64,000 nt of DNA from Massilia agrisoli (GCF_020831365.1 NZ_JAJHPV010000004.1:513740-577739); one strand, 5' to 3'; positions 26,772 to 35,159 are shown, counted from the stretch's first letter. Program-made: numbers and translations. The notes: generated from the letters alone by a model not told the origin.

Positions 26772-27785
26772 TTAGTTGGTCTTGGTGACTTTGCTCAAGT
26801 GGCGCGGACGGTCCGGGTCCATGCCGCGCGCTTCCGCCAGCTTGGCGGCCATCACGTAGAACGCCTGCACCGCGACGATCGGGTCGAGGTCCGGCGTCGC
26901 CGCGGTCGGCAGGGTCAGGTCGCGTTCGGCGATGTCGCTTGGTGCCGCCAGCAGCACGCGCGCGCCGCGGCCGCGCATCTCGGTGGCCAGCTGCACCAGG
27001 CCGGCCTGGGTCGGGCCGCGCGTGGCGAAGATCATCAGCGGGTAGCCTTCTTCGATCAGCGCCATCGGGCCGTGCTTGATCTCGGCGCCCGAGAATGCTT
27101 CGGCCTGCAGGGCCGAGGTTTCCTTGAACTTGAGCGCCGATTCCAGCGCGATCGGGAAGCTGATGCCACGCCCGACGACCATGATGTTGCGGGCCGGGGC
27201 CAGCACGTCGATGGCCGGCGACCAGTCGGCTTGGGCAGCGGCCGCAAGTGCGTCCGGCAGCGCGGCCAGGCCTGCTTTCAGGTCCGGGTCGTTCTGCCAT
27301 TCCGCGACCAGGCGCGCGCCCGCGACCAGGCTGGTGATGAAGCTCTTGGTGGCGGCAACGCTTTGTTCCTTACCTGCGTGCAGCGGCATCGCCCATTCCG
27401 CCGTTTGCGCCAGCGGGGAGGTGATGTCGTTGACCAGCGCGACCGTGGTGGCGCCGCCGTTGCGGAAGTAGCCGGTCGGCTCGACCACGTCAGGGCTTTG
27501 GCCGGACTGCGAGATGGCGATAGTCAGCGTGTTGCGGGTGACCAGCGGCGACTTGTAAAGGGTCAGCAGCGACATCGGCAGCGACGCCACCACGCGCCCC
27601 ATGCGCGCCATGATCAGGTAGGCGCAGTAGTTCGCCGCATGGTCCGAGCTGCCGCGCGCGATGGTCAGCGCGGTATTGAACTGCGTGGTCCGGAGCGTCT
27701 GCCCGAGGGCGGCGTAGCGGTCGGCGTCTTGCGACAGTTGCAGGGCGACGCATTCTGCCGCGGATACGGCCTCTTTAAGCATCAT
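26772..27785 (-). CDS. nagB: Glucosamine-6-phosphate deaminase, SIS-domain type (NagB-II)
   Basis: A 337-residue protein with two SIS domains, homologous to the isomerase half of GlmS but without the glutaminase domain. Landmarks: ARGSSDHAANYCAYLI, SQSGQSPDVVEP, NDITSPLAQTA, GKEQSVAATKSFITSL, VVGRGISFPIALESALKFKE and EAFSGAEIKHGPMALI. In nag operons of many proteobacteria such proteins replace classical NagB and convert GlcN-6-P to fructose-6-P and ammonia. The ATG at 27785 fits the overlap of about 11 bases with nagA; a GTG at 27794 is also possible. Confidence 0.9.
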   Translation of the reverse strand: MMLKEAVSAAECVALQLSQDADRYAALGQTLRTTQFNTALTIARGSSDHAANYCAYLIMARMGRVVASLPMSLLTLYKSPLVTRNTLTIAISQSGQSPDVVEPTGYFRNGGATTVALVNDITSPLAQTAEWAMPLHAGKEQSVAATKSFITSLVAGARLVAEWQNDPDLKAGLAALPDALAAAAQADWSPAIDVLAPARNIMVVGRGISFPIALESALKFKETSALQAEAFSGAEIKHGPMALIEEGYPLMIFATRGPTQAGLVQLATEMRGRGARVLLAAPSDIAERDLTLPTAATPDLDPIVAVQAFYVMAAKLAEARGMDPDRPRHLSKVTKTN

Positions 27786-28887
27786 TGAGGTCACAGGCTT
27801 CTCCTTCGATATACACAGATTTGATGTTCAGGTTGCGGTCGAGGACCACGAGGTCGGCATGGCAGCCAGGCGCAATGCGCCCGATCTGCGTTTCGCCGAG
27901 GTAGTCGGCGGCGTAGGTCGATACGCGGCGCGAGGCGTCGGCCAGGTCGAGGCCGAGCGAGACCAGGTTGCGCAGCGCCTGGTCCATCGTCAGCGTGCTG
28001 CCGGCCAGCGTGCCGTCGGGCAGGCGCACCCCGCCCATGCACTTGTGGACCACCTGGCGGCCCAGCATGTACTCGCCGTCCGGCATGCCGGTGGCGGCGG
28101 TGGAGTCGGTCACGCAGTACAGGTTCGGGATCGCGCGCAGCGCTACCTTGATGGCGCCCGGGTGCACGTGCAGCAGGTCGGGAATCAGCTCGGCGTACTG
28201 GGCGTGCGCCAGCGCGGCGCCCACCATGCCAGGCTCGCGGTGGTGCAGGCCGTTCATCGCGTTGAACAGGTGGGTGAAGCCGGCCGCGCCGTGCTTGAGC
28301 GCCGCCACGCCGTCGTCGTAGGAGCCCATCGTGTGGCCGATCTGGACGCGGATGCCGGCGTCGGCCAGTTCCTTGACCAGCTGCAGGTGGCCTTCGAGTT
28401 CCGGCGCGACTGTAATCAGGCGCATCGGCGCATGCTCGCCCAGCTGGTTGACTTCATCGAGCGTGGCCGAGCGTGCGTAGTTGGGTTGCGCCCCGAGCTT
28501 GCCCGAGTTGATGTACGGGCCTTCGAGGTGCACGCCGAGGATGCGCGCGCTGCCCGGCACCGGGTTTGCGCATGCGGCGCCCACTGCCTTGAGGGCTGCC
28601 ACGATGTCTTCGGGCGGCGCCGTCATTGTGGTGGCCAGCAGGCTGGTGGTGCCGTGCTTCGCATGCATCTTCGCGATCACTTGCGGCGCGTCGCCGCCTT
28701 GCATGATGTCCTTGCCGCCCGCGCCATGCACGTGCAGGTCGACGAAACCGGGAATGATGTAGTCGTCGCCGTTGATGGCCGGGTCGGCCGCGCCGCCGGC
28801 GATCGCGTCGATGCGCTTGCCGAAGCGAACCTCGCCGCTGATCCAGCCGCCTGGCGTGAGGATGTTGCCTTTGATTGCAGTGCTCAT
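27775..28887 (-). CDS. nagA: N-acetylglucosamine-6-phosphate deacetylase
   Basis: A 370-residue amidohydrolase that converts GlcNAc-6-P to GlcN-6-P and acetate. Motifs: GFVDLHVHGAGGKDIMQGGD (H52, H54), GVHLEGPYINSGKLGAQP (metal-binding E122), QIGHTMGSYDDG, GFTHLFNAMNGLHHREPGMV and VTDSTAATGMPDGEY (catalytic Asp). The ATG at 28887 overlaps the nagK stop in ATGA; the much longer in-frame extension upstream is a shadow of nagK. It overlaps nagB downstream. Translational coupling through the whole cluster is likely. Confidence 0.96.
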   Translation of the reverse strand: MSTAIKGNILTPGGWISGEVRFGKRIDAIAGGAADPAINGDDYIIPGFVDLHVHGAGGKDIMQGGDAPQVIAKMHAKHGTTSLLATTMTAPPEDIVAALKAVGAACANPVPGSARILGVHLEGPYINSGKLGAQPNYARSATLDEVNQLGEHAPMRLITVAPELEGHLQLVKELADAGIRVQIGHTMGSYDDGVAALKHGAAGFTHLFNAMNGLHHREPGMVGAALAHAQYAELIPDLLHVHPGAIKVALRAIPNLYCVTDSTAATGMPDGEYMLGRQVVHKCMGGVRLPDGTLAGSTLTMDQALRNLVSLGLDLADASRRVSTYAADYLGETQIGRIAPGCHADLVVLDRNLNIKSVYIEGEACDLNDA

Positions 28888-29762
28888 TGCACGCCTTTCT
28901 CGATGTGCTGTTCGATCATGCGCAACGCGCCGCTGGCGGCGTCGCCGTGCGGGGCGATGGCGCGCGCGCGGAGTTCGGCAGGCAGCCAGGCGCGCAGCAC
29001 TTGCCCGAGCCCGCCGCACAAGGCGAATGGTAGTTCTCCGGACGGATCGAGGGCGCGCGCGAGGCCCGCCACTTCGAGTCCGGCGTCGGCCAGGATCTGG
29101 CGCGCGGTGGCGTCGCCATCGGCATGGGCGACGACGATGGGCGCCAGCGATGCGTAGGTAGTCTGCGTGGCCTTGCCAAGCCAGACCTGGATGGCGTCGC
29201 GGTTGCCGCCGCAGGCGTCGATCACCTGCTGCGCAAACGGCGAATGCGGCTTGCGGCCGTCGAGTACCTGTTCGATGTGGTTGATGGCGCGCAGGCCCAT
29301 CCAGCCGCCGCTTGCTTCGTCGCCGGCAGGGAAGCCCCAGCCGCCGGCCTCGCGCTGTTCGCCGTCCGCCAGCAGCACCTGCGCCACGCTGCCCGTGCCA
29401 ATGGCGACAATCACCCCAGGCTGGCCCTGGTGCGCGCCCATCAGCGTGGTGAAGCCATCGGTCTCGAGCCGCAGCGCGCCATAACCGGGGTTGGCGGCGA
29501 CGAACTGCGCGGCCCATTCCTTGTTATGCACGCCGGCCAGGCCAAGGCCAATGGCGATGGACGACAGGGGAGGGGGCGCGACGCCGGCGCAGGCGAAGGC
29601 CGCGGCGACGGCGTCGCCGATCGCCTTCCATGCCTTGTCGATGCCATGTGCGAGGCCTGACGGGCCGCCCTGGGCCTGGGCGATTTCCTGCCCGCCGGCG
29701 CGCGCGATGCGCACCCGCGTTCCGGTGCCGCCGCCGTCAACGCCGATGAGATAGTCGATCAT
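28884..29762 (-). CDS. nagK: N-acetylglucosamine kinase, BadF/BadG/BcrA/BcrD ATPase family
   Basis: A 292-residue ASKHA-fold sugar kinase: DYLIGVDGGGTGTRVRIARA is the phosphate-1 motif, VIVAIGTGSVAQVLLADGEQ the phosphate-2 motif, GGWGFPAGDEASGGWMGLRA and ALCGGLGQVLRAWLP the adenosine region. Position at the head of nagA-nagB-nagZ points to phosphorylation of GlcNAc (or glucosamine) entering by a non-PTS route; no transporter or nag regulator is in the window. It overlaps nagA by 4 bases. The upstream sequence contains phased GGTATT repeats that may be an operator. Confidence 0.88.
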   Translation of the reverse strand: MIDYLIGVDGGGTGTRVRIARAGGQEIAQAQGGPSGLAHGIDKAWKAIGDAVAAAFACAGVAPPPLSSIAIGLGLAGVHNKEWAAQFVAANPGYGALRLETDGFTTLMGAHQGQPGVIVAIGTGSVAQVLLADGEQREAGGWGFPAGDEASGGWMGLRAINHIEQVLDGRKPHSPFAQQVIDACGGNRDAIQVWLGKATQTTYASLAPIVVAHADGDATARQILADAGLEVAGLARALDPSGELPFALCGGLGQVLRAWLPAELRARAIAPHGDAASGALRMIEQHIEKGVQ

Positions 29763-29792
29763 ATGGAATGGGGTCCTGTGCTGCCATGAAGG

Positions 29793-31325
29793 TCAGGGCA
29801 CTATAGGGATGCCAAACTCGTGTGTCAACAGGTATTTAACTGGTATTGTAGTGGTTGGAACTGGTATTGGAATGGTGCGTTGTGGCGCGCGCCAAGCCCT
29901 TGATTTAAAAGGACTTGGCGCGCAAGTGGAATGGTCGTGCAGGGAAGGTGGTATGGAGCGGCAGGTAGCGAAGTTATGCTGTTCGCGCGCGCCCTTGCGG
30001 TCGATGGTCACCATGCGCGGCTTGTCGAGCATCGCCGTGCGGGTGTCGGGTTTCGCGCGCACGTTGACGACCGCATTGCCAGGGCCGCTGACGACCACGT
30101 CGGCGTGGCCTGCCACCAGCGCGCGGGCGTTCAGGCTGCCCGATCCCGACAGCTGCGCATTGAGGCCGTCGACCGTGCCGCTGATATCCGCGTCGGCCGG
30201 GCCTTTCATTTTCAGGACCAGCCGCTTGCCGGACAGGGTGGCCTGCAGTCCGCCGGAGCCATGCAGTTCGGCGTCGAGGGTGCCGGCCACGTTGGACAGT
30301 TCGGCCGCGCCCGGTCCCCGGTTGCGCAAGGTGGCGTTGGTGACCGCCAGGCGCGATGCATCGAGGTCGCCCGATCCGGACAGGTCGGCGTGCAGCGTGG
30401 CGGTGCTGCCGGCCAGGTCGACGTTGCCTGGTCCCGCCAGCATCAGGCGTACGTCGCGCGCCGCCAGGCCGCTGACCGACAGGTCGCCGGAACCGTGGAC
30501 CTGGCCGTCGAATTTTTTCAGGTTGCCCGCGATGCAGCCGTTGCCCGGGCCGTGCATCTGTGCGCTGGCCGCTTCCACCGCCAGCGAGCAGGCTTCGAGG
30601 TCGCCCGAGCCGTGTATCTCGGCGCGCAGCTCGCGGCTGCTGCCTTCGAGCCGCGCGCCGCCGGGGCCGTGCAGGTCGATGGCCACCGACGCCAGGCGCA
30701 GGCGCTGGCCTTCGAGGTCGCCCGATCCGCTGATATGCGCCGACAGCGTGCCGCTGATGTCGGCAATGGTGACGTCGCCCGGGCCGGACATGGCCAGGCT
30801 GGCGCGGGTGGCGCGCATCAGGTGCAGGTCAAGCTCGCCGCTGCCGGAGCTGTTGACCTGCAGTTCGCGTACCGCGCCGCTGGCGCGCACGTCGCCGGGG
30901 CCATTGAGGGAAATGGCGAAGCGCTCGCCGCTGACCTGCTCAACGTCGACGTCGCCGCTGCCGGACGTCGCCAGCTTTGCCAGCATCGGGGTGCTGATGT
31001 TGATGGTGACCCGCTCGTGCACCTTGTTGAGGCTGAAGCTGAAGCCGCGCCGCTTCACCGGGCGCACCACCAGCGTATCGCCGCTGACGAAGGCTTCCAC
31101 TCCCGCCAGGTCCTTGCGGGTGCCGGTCATCGACAAGGCATTGCGGCCTTGCGCCTTGATGGCCACGCGATAAGGGCCGGACAATTCGATCGACCGGAAG
31201 GCGCCGATCTCGCGGTGGGTTGTGACCAGCTCGGAATCCTGCGGCGCCGCCAGCAGCGAAGGGGAGGCAAGGACGCCGGCAGCGATGGCGGCGGCGAGGC
31301 TGGTTTGCTTGAGCATCGTTTTCAT
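29793..31325 (-). CDS. Secreted DUF2807 (GIN domain) repeat protein
   Basis: A 510-residue protein with a signal peptide (MKTMLKQTSLAAAIAAGVLA ... LLAA) and a long parallel-beta GIN/DUF2807 region. From about 120 to 430 it alternates GSGD and GPGD/GPGN turns every 20 or so residues (ATSGSGDVDVEQ, SLNGPGDVRASG, SSGSGELDLH, AMSGPGDVTIAD and so on), suggesting a beta-solenoid. GIN proteins are envelope-associated or secreted, without a known activity. The last 60 residues, after IDRKGAREQHN, look unlike protein: they run through an inverted repeat (29887-29923) and the nag repeats, so the true end may be earlier, possibly through a lost stop or frameshift. The ATG at 31325 was chosen by the signal peptide. 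Confidence 0.78.
   Translation of the reverse strand: MKTMLKQTSLAAAIAAGVLASPSLLAAPQDSELVTTHREIGAFRSIELSGPYRVAIKAQGRNALSMTGTRKDLAGVEAFVSGDTLVVRPVKRRGFSFSLNKVHERVTINISTPMLAKLATSGSGDVDVEQVSGERFAISLNGPGDVRASGAVRELQVNSSGSGELDLHLMRATRASLAMSGPGDVTIADISGTLSAHISGSGDLEGQRLRLASVAIDLHGPGGARLEGSSRELRAEIHGSGDLEACSLAVEAASAQMHGPGNGCIAGNLKKFDGQVHGSGDLSVSGLAARDVRLMLAGPGNVDLAGSTATLHADLSGSGDLDASRLAVTNATLRNRGPGAAELSNVAGTLDAELHGSGGLQATLSGKRLVLKMKGPADADISGTVDGLNAQLSGSGSLNARALVAGHADVVVSGPGNAVVNVRAKPDTRTAMLDKPRMVTIDRKGAREQHNFATCRSIPPSLHDHSTCAPSPFKSRAWRAPQRTIPIPVPTTTIPVKYLLTHEFGIPIVP
29828..29870. promoter_or_regulatory. Phased GGTATT repeats upstream of the nag operon
   Basis: GGTATT occurs at 29831, 29842 and 29863, spaced 11 and 21 bases, that is one and two helical turns. 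The last two are inside the exact repeat AACTGGTATTG (29838-29848 and 29859-29869). The element is about 70-110 bases before the nagK start, and the half-site resembles the ACTGGT part of GntR-type amino-sugar operators, although the full palindrome is not present. It overlaps the 3-prime tail of the GIN-protein frame. Confidence 0.5.
29887..29923. repeat. Inverted repeat in the 3-prime tail of the GIN gene
   Basis: GCGCGCCAAG (29887-29896) and CTTGGCGCGC (29914-29923) are exact reverse complements around a 17-base AT-rich loop. The stem suggests a terminator-like or processing structure, although no T-run follows on either strand. It sits inside the annotated reading frame, which supports the idea that the coding region really ends upstream of it. 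Confidence 0.6.
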
Positions 31326-31426
31326 GTCTTCTTTTATGGGTGATCGAATCGAAGCATGACAATAAGGCACGCATCCGCATGGCGCGACCGGAAACCGACG
31401 AAAGCGCAAAAACGTGGCCCCAAATG

Positions 31427-31451
31427 CAAAAGCGGCGGATAAGCCGCCGCT
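31427..31451 (-). terminator. Terminator of the small secreted protein gene
   Basis: On the minus strand AGCGGCGG and CCGCCGCT pair around CTTAT and are followed by TTTTGC. It begins 20 bases after the stop codon of the gene at 31471-31743. Confidence 0.7.
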
Positions 31452-31470
31452 CTAGCCGCCTTGCACTTGC

Positions 31471-31743
31471 TTAGTTTTTGTACTGTTCCAGCTGCACTGC
31501 CAGCATGGTCTTGTGGTTCTTGACGAATGCTTCGGCTTCGGCCTTGACCGTGGCGCGGTCGGTTGCCGATGCCTTGGTGATGGTGACCGTCGGCAGGTTC
31601 AGTTTGTCGGCGTTGGCGCTGTTGGCCGCGGCGGTAGCGGCTGCGGCGGTCACGGCGGCGTTAGCCAGCGGCGCGTCGGCGGCGAATGCGGAACCTGCTG
31701 CGACGAACACAACAGCTGTGGCGATGAATTTGCTTGCTTTCAT
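31471..31743 (-). CDS. Small secreted alanine-rich protein of unknown function
   Basis: A 90-residue protein: signal peptide MKASKFIATAVVFVAAGSAF with cleavage at AFA-AD, then an Ala-rich segment (NAAVTAAAATAAANSANADK) and a C-terminal part TVKAEAEAFVKNHKTMLAVQ LEQYKN. The hydrophilic end resembles small periplasmic proteins common in Massilia-like genomes, which have no assigned role. It has its own terminator and is divergent from the LysR-type regulator gene, so it could be that regulator's target (inference). Confidence 0.75.
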   Translation of the reverse strand: MKASKFIATAVVFVAAGSAFAADAPLANAAVTAAAATAAANSANADKLNLPTVTITKASATDRATVKAEAEAFVKNHKTMLAVQLEQYKN

Positions 31744-31898
31744 GGTATTTCTCCCTGTTGATTAATTGCGTCGCGTCTTCGCGGCGTTGACGGCCTGATT
31801 GCTCGTCCAATGAAGCCAGTCTACACGTTGCGCTGTAAGCAAAAAAGGCGAATAATCGCAATGCACCGTTGCGGTGGGCGCAATAATCAAAGGATCAT

Positions 31899-32858
31899 AT
31901 GGACAGGTTGCAATCGATGCGGGTATTCGCCAAGGTGGTCGAGATGGGCAGTTTCGCCAAGGCGGCCGAGGCGCTCGACCTGTCGGCCACGGTTGTCACG
32001 CGCAACCTGGCCGACCTCGAGACCCACCTGGGGACCCGGCTGCTCAACCGCACCACGCGCAAGCTGTCGCTGACCGAGTCCGGGCAGGTCTACCTTGCGC
32101 GGGTGCGCCAGATCCTGTCCGATATCGACGACGCGGATGCCGAAGTGTCATCGCAGTCGCGCAAGGCCAGCGGCGTGCTGCGCATCTACTGCCAGCCGGG
32201 TTTCGGCCAGTCGCAGCTGGGGCGCCTGCTGCCCCTGTATGCGCGCGACATGCCGGACGTGGTGCTCGACGTGACCTTATCCGACCATGGTGTCGACCTG
32301 GTGCAGGAAGGCTTCGACATCGGCATCTTCCTGGGCGTGCAGAAGTTCGACAGCAGCCTGGTGGCGCGCCAGCTGGCCACGTCGAACCTGATCCTGTGCG
32401 CCTCGCCCGACTACGTGGCGCGCCGCGGCGAACCGCTTGCGCCGTCCGACCTGTCCGGCCACGACTGCCTGAACTTCGCCTTTGAACAGCTGCGCCACCA
32501 CTGGCCGATCCAGTGGGGCGACCAGCATGTGAACGTGCCAATCCACAGCCGCATGATCTCGAATAACGGCGCGGTGCTGCGCGAGGCGGCGCTGGCCGGC
32601 ATGGGCGTGGCGATCCGGTCGTCCTTCACCATCGAGGACGACCTGACCAGCGGGCGCCTGGTGCAGCTGTTGAAAGGGCACCACCTGGGCCAGACCTCGG
32701 TGATGATGGTCTACCCGAGCCGCCGCCTGATGTCCTGGAAGATGCGTACCTTTATCGACTTTATGGCGGCCCGCTTCCCGAATCCGAAGGGCGATCCGTG
32801 GCTGGCCGAGGCCGAGGCGGTGGCGGCCCCCGGCGCCGCTTGTTGGCCTGAGCGGTAG
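31899..32858 (+). CDS. LysR-family transcriptional regulator
   Basis: A 319-residue LTTR. The winged helix is clear: MDRLQSMRVFAKVVEMGSFA, KAAEALDLSATVVTRNLADL and RLLNRTTRKLSLTESGQVYL. The effector domain (about 90-295) includes GVLRIYCQPGFGQSQLGRLL and ALAGMGVAIRSSFTIEDDLT, and a 25-residue Ala-rich tail follows. The sequence style matches the CrgA/DsdC-like subgroup common in Betaproteobacteria. AAAGGA lies before the ATG. It is divergent from the small secreted protein gene. The ligand is unknown. Confidence 0.92.
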   Translation: MDRLQSMRVFAKVVEMGSFAKAAEALDLSATVVTRNLADLETHLGTRLLNRTTRKLSLTESGQVYLARVRQILSDIDDADAEVSSQSRKASGVLRIYCQPGFGQSQLGRLLPLYARDMPDVVLDVTLSDHGVDLVQEGFDIGIFLGVQKFDSSLVARQLATSNLILCASPDYVARRGEPLAPSDLSGHDCLNFAFEQLRHHWPIQWGDQHVNVPIHSRMISNNGAVLREAALAGMGVAIRSSFTIEDDLTSGRLVQLLKGHHLGQTSVMMVYPSRRLMSWKMRTFIDFMAARFPNPKGDPWLAEAEAVAAPGAACWPER

Positions 32859-32938
32859 CCGCCGGGGCGGCCCCGGTGTCATAATGTGGCATTGGCGCGG
32901 TTTGGGGTGCATGCCGTGCGTGCAAGTGGAGAGCAACA

Positions 32939-33124
32939 ATGATTCGTTATTTGGGTACGCAGAAGAACCCGGACGGTGCGACTGTCTACGTATTCCTCGT
33001 AAACGGCTTGCAAAAAGAAGTACGTGAGAACGCGCTGAAACAGCACCCGGGGTGCTATGAAGCCTTGCCGGCTTCGGCCAAGGCCAAGATCGCGGCAAAC
33101 CGCCAATGGCTGTCCAAACTATAG
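32939..33124 (+). CDS. Small hypothetical protein
   Basis: A 61-residue basic protein: MIRYLGTQKNPDGATVYVFL, then VNGLQKEVRENALKQHPGCY and EALPASAKAKIAANRQWLSK. I recognise no domain. A good GGAG lies 7-10 bases before the ATG, codon use fits the genome, and the next gene starts 19 bases before its stop, so it is likely real and coupled to it. There is no signal peptide or membrane segment. Confidence 0.65.
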   Translation: MIRYLGTQKNPDGATVYVFLVNGLQKEVRENALKQHPGCYEALPASAKAKIAANRQWLSKL

Positions 33125-33594
33125 CCGCGCTGGCCCTGGCGCTGGCGGGCTGCGTGCCGGCCGTGGCGCTGGCCGCGCCATCGACCTTCGGGCCGGTGAT
33201 CGGCAGCGCGCTACTGTGCCGCAGCCATCTCGATAACGCCTACTTCCACTCCTACCTGACCACGGCCTTTGGCCCCTCGTACAAGCATGAAGGCGGCGCC
33301 TATTGGTTCAAAGCCGACGGCAGCCTGTGGGGCGCCCAGGTGACGGACATCATCGTCAGCGACGACACCAGCGACCTCGTGTTCGTCGGCGCGGTGGCCG
33401 AAACCTCCCCCGACAAGCTGGAACAATCGATCCGCAGCGCCTCGGGCGTGCGCCACCTTCCGGCCGACAGCTCGGCCTTTCCGGTGAGGCACTCGGTGCC
33501 GGGTAGTAAAATCGTCTACTTCAAGGACAAGTCGAAAATCTACTGCGCGCGCTACAAGCCTTTGCATCCGTCGCGCCAGGTCCCGGCCAGGTAA
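33106..33594 (+). CDS. Exported hypothetical protein
   Basis: A 162-residue protein whose N-terminus is a hydrophobic export signal (MAVQTIAALALALAGCVPAV ... ALAAP). It may be cleaved after ALA or lipidated at Cys16 of the LAGC sequence, but the signal lacks the usual positive residues, so the start may be elsewhere. The mature part (STFGPVIGSALLCRSHLDNA, YWFKADGSLWGAQVTDIIVS, KIVYFKDKSKIYCARYKPLH) has two cysteines that could pair. No family is recognised. It overlaps the preceding small gene by 19 bases and gspA starts 2 bases after its stop, so it belongs to that operon. Confidence 0.7.
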   Translation: MAVQTIAALALALAGCVPAVALAAPSTFGPVIGSALLCRSHLDNAYFHSYLTTAFGPSYKHEGGAYWFKADGSLWGAQVTDIIVSDDTSDLVFVGAVAETSPDKLEQSIRSASGVRHLPADSSAFPVRHSVPGSKIVYFKDKSKIYCARYKPLHPSRQVPAR

Positions 33595-33596
33595 AT

Positions 33597-35159
33597 ATGT
33601 ACACACACTTTTTCAACCTGACCCAGCCCCCGTTCTCCATCGCGCCCGATCCGCGCTACCTGTTCATGAGCGACCGCCACCGCGAAGCGCTGGCGCACCT
33701 GCTGTTCGGCGTCGGCAGCGGCGGCGGCTTCGTGCTGCTGACCGGCGAGATTGGGGCTGGCAAGACCACCGTGTGCCGCTGCTTCCTCGAGCAGGTGCCC
33801 GAGCATTGCGAGCTTGGCTATATTTTCAACCCGCGGCTGTCGGTGGAGGAGCTGCTGCAATCGGTGTGCGAGGAATTCCACATCGCGCTGCCCGCCAGCG
33901 CCAGCGTCAAAGGGTATGTGGATGCGATCAACCGCTACCTGCTGGACTGCCACGCGCAAGGCAAGAACAACGTGCTGGTCATCGACGAGGCCCAGAACCT
34001 GTCGGCCGGCGTGCTCGAACAACTGCGCCTGCTGACGAACCTGGAAACCAGCGAGCGCAAGCTGCTGCAGGTGATCCTGATCGGCCAGCCGGAGCTGCGC
34101 ACCATGCTGGCCGACCCCAGCCTGGAGCAGCTGGCCCAGCGCATCATCGCGCGCTACCACCTGGGCTCCTTGTCGGAAGACGAGACCGGCAGCTATGTCA
34201 GCCACCGCATGGCCGTTGCCGGGGCGTCAGGCGCGCCGGCTTTCCCGCCTGCGCTCACCCCGCTGATCCATCGCTTGTCCAAGGGCGTACCGCGCCGGAT
34301 CAACCTGTTGTGCGACCGCGCGCTGCTTGGCGCGTATGTCGAGAACACCCACCAGGTGACGCGCGCGATCCTGCGCAAGGCGGCTTCCGAAGTGTTCAAC
34401 GACGACGAGATGCCGGCGCCGAAGCGCTGGGCCATGCTGGCTGGCGGCGTGCTGGCAGGCGCCGCGATCAGCGCTGCCGCATTGCAGCTGATGCCGGTGA
34501 AGCAGCAAGCAAAGCCCGCCGCCGCAAGCGCCGCGACGAAAGCCGCTGCCCCGGTGCCGGTTGCCGTGCCAGTCGGGCACGAGTCCGCGGAACCGGCAAT
34601 GCGCGAGCTTGCCGCCTTGTGGGGGCAAACGCTGGCCGCCGGTGAACCTTGCGAGGCCGCCCAGCGCCAGGAACTGCGCTGCCACCAGGGCAAGGGCGGC
34701 CTGTACGAACTGCGCCAGCTTGACCGCCCGGCGGTACTGACCTTGCGCGACGGCGCGGCGACGCGCCATGCCGTGCTGGTGGCGCTGGACGACGACAAGG
34801 CCACGCTGTCGGTCGGCGGCGCGAAGCATGCGGTCAGCATCGCCTCGCTGGCCGCGCGTTTTGACGGCAGCTTCACCACGTTCTGGCGCGCGCCGCGCGC
34901 GTTCCGCGACTATGTGCCTGCGGGCGGGCAGGGCGCCGATGTCGACTGGATCGCGGCGAAGCTTGCGCAGCTTGAACGTGCCGCCGCGCCGGCCCAGGCA
35001 CAGCTTTTCGATGTCCGCATGCAGGAGCGCCTGCGCGCCTTCCAGGCCGCGCAGGGCCTGAAGCCCGATGGCATGGCAGGCCCGCGCACCTACATGCGCC
35101 TGAACCAGTTGGGCGGCGTGGCAGAACCGCGCCTGCTTGCCGACCGCAAGGAAAACTAA
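33597..35159 (+). CDS. gspA: GspA/ExeA-type AAA ATPase with peptidoglycan-binding domain
   Basis: A 520-residue protein: MYTHFFNLTQPPFSIAPDPR YLFMS is the typical ExeA start. Then come Walker A GEIGAGKTT (residues 50-58), Walker B NNVLVIDEAQ (about 125-133), a membrane segment (about 282-303) and a periplasmic part ending in a peptidoglycan-binding motif LRAFQAAQGLKPDGMAGPRT (about 470-500). ExeA with ExeB remodels or anchors peptidoglycan so that the type II secretin can assemble. gspB follows directly; no other gsp gene is in the window. Confidence 0.92.
   Translation: MYTHFFNLTQPPFSIAPDPRYLFMSDRHREALAHLLFGVGSGGGFVLLTGEIGAGKTTVCRCFLEQVPEHCELGYIFNPRLSVEELLQSVCEEFHIALPASASVKGYVDAINRYLLDCHAQGKNNVLVIDEAQNLSAGVLEQLRLLTNLETSERKLLQVILIGQPELRTMLADPSLEQLAQRIIARYHLGSLSEDETGSYVSHRMAVAGASGAPAFPPALTPLIHRLSKGVPRRINLLCDRALLGAYVENTHQVTRAILRKAASEVFNDDEMPAPKRWAMLAGGVLAGAAISAAALQLMPVKQQAKPAAASAATKAAAPVPVAVPVGHESAEPAMRELAALWGQTLAAGEPCEAAQRQELRCHQGKGGLYELRQLDRPAVLTLRDGAATRHAVLVALDDDKATLSVGGAKHAVSIASLAARFDGSFTTFWRAPRAFRDYVPAGGQGADVDWIAAKLAQLERAAAPAQAQLFDVRMQERLRAFQAAQGLKPDGMAGPRTYMRLNQLGGVAEPRLLADRKEN

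Noticed and set aside
28888..29517. N-terminal extension of the nagA frame to 580 residues
   Set aside because: The extra part is a shadow of nagK; the start at 28887 with ATGA overlap gives a normal NagA.
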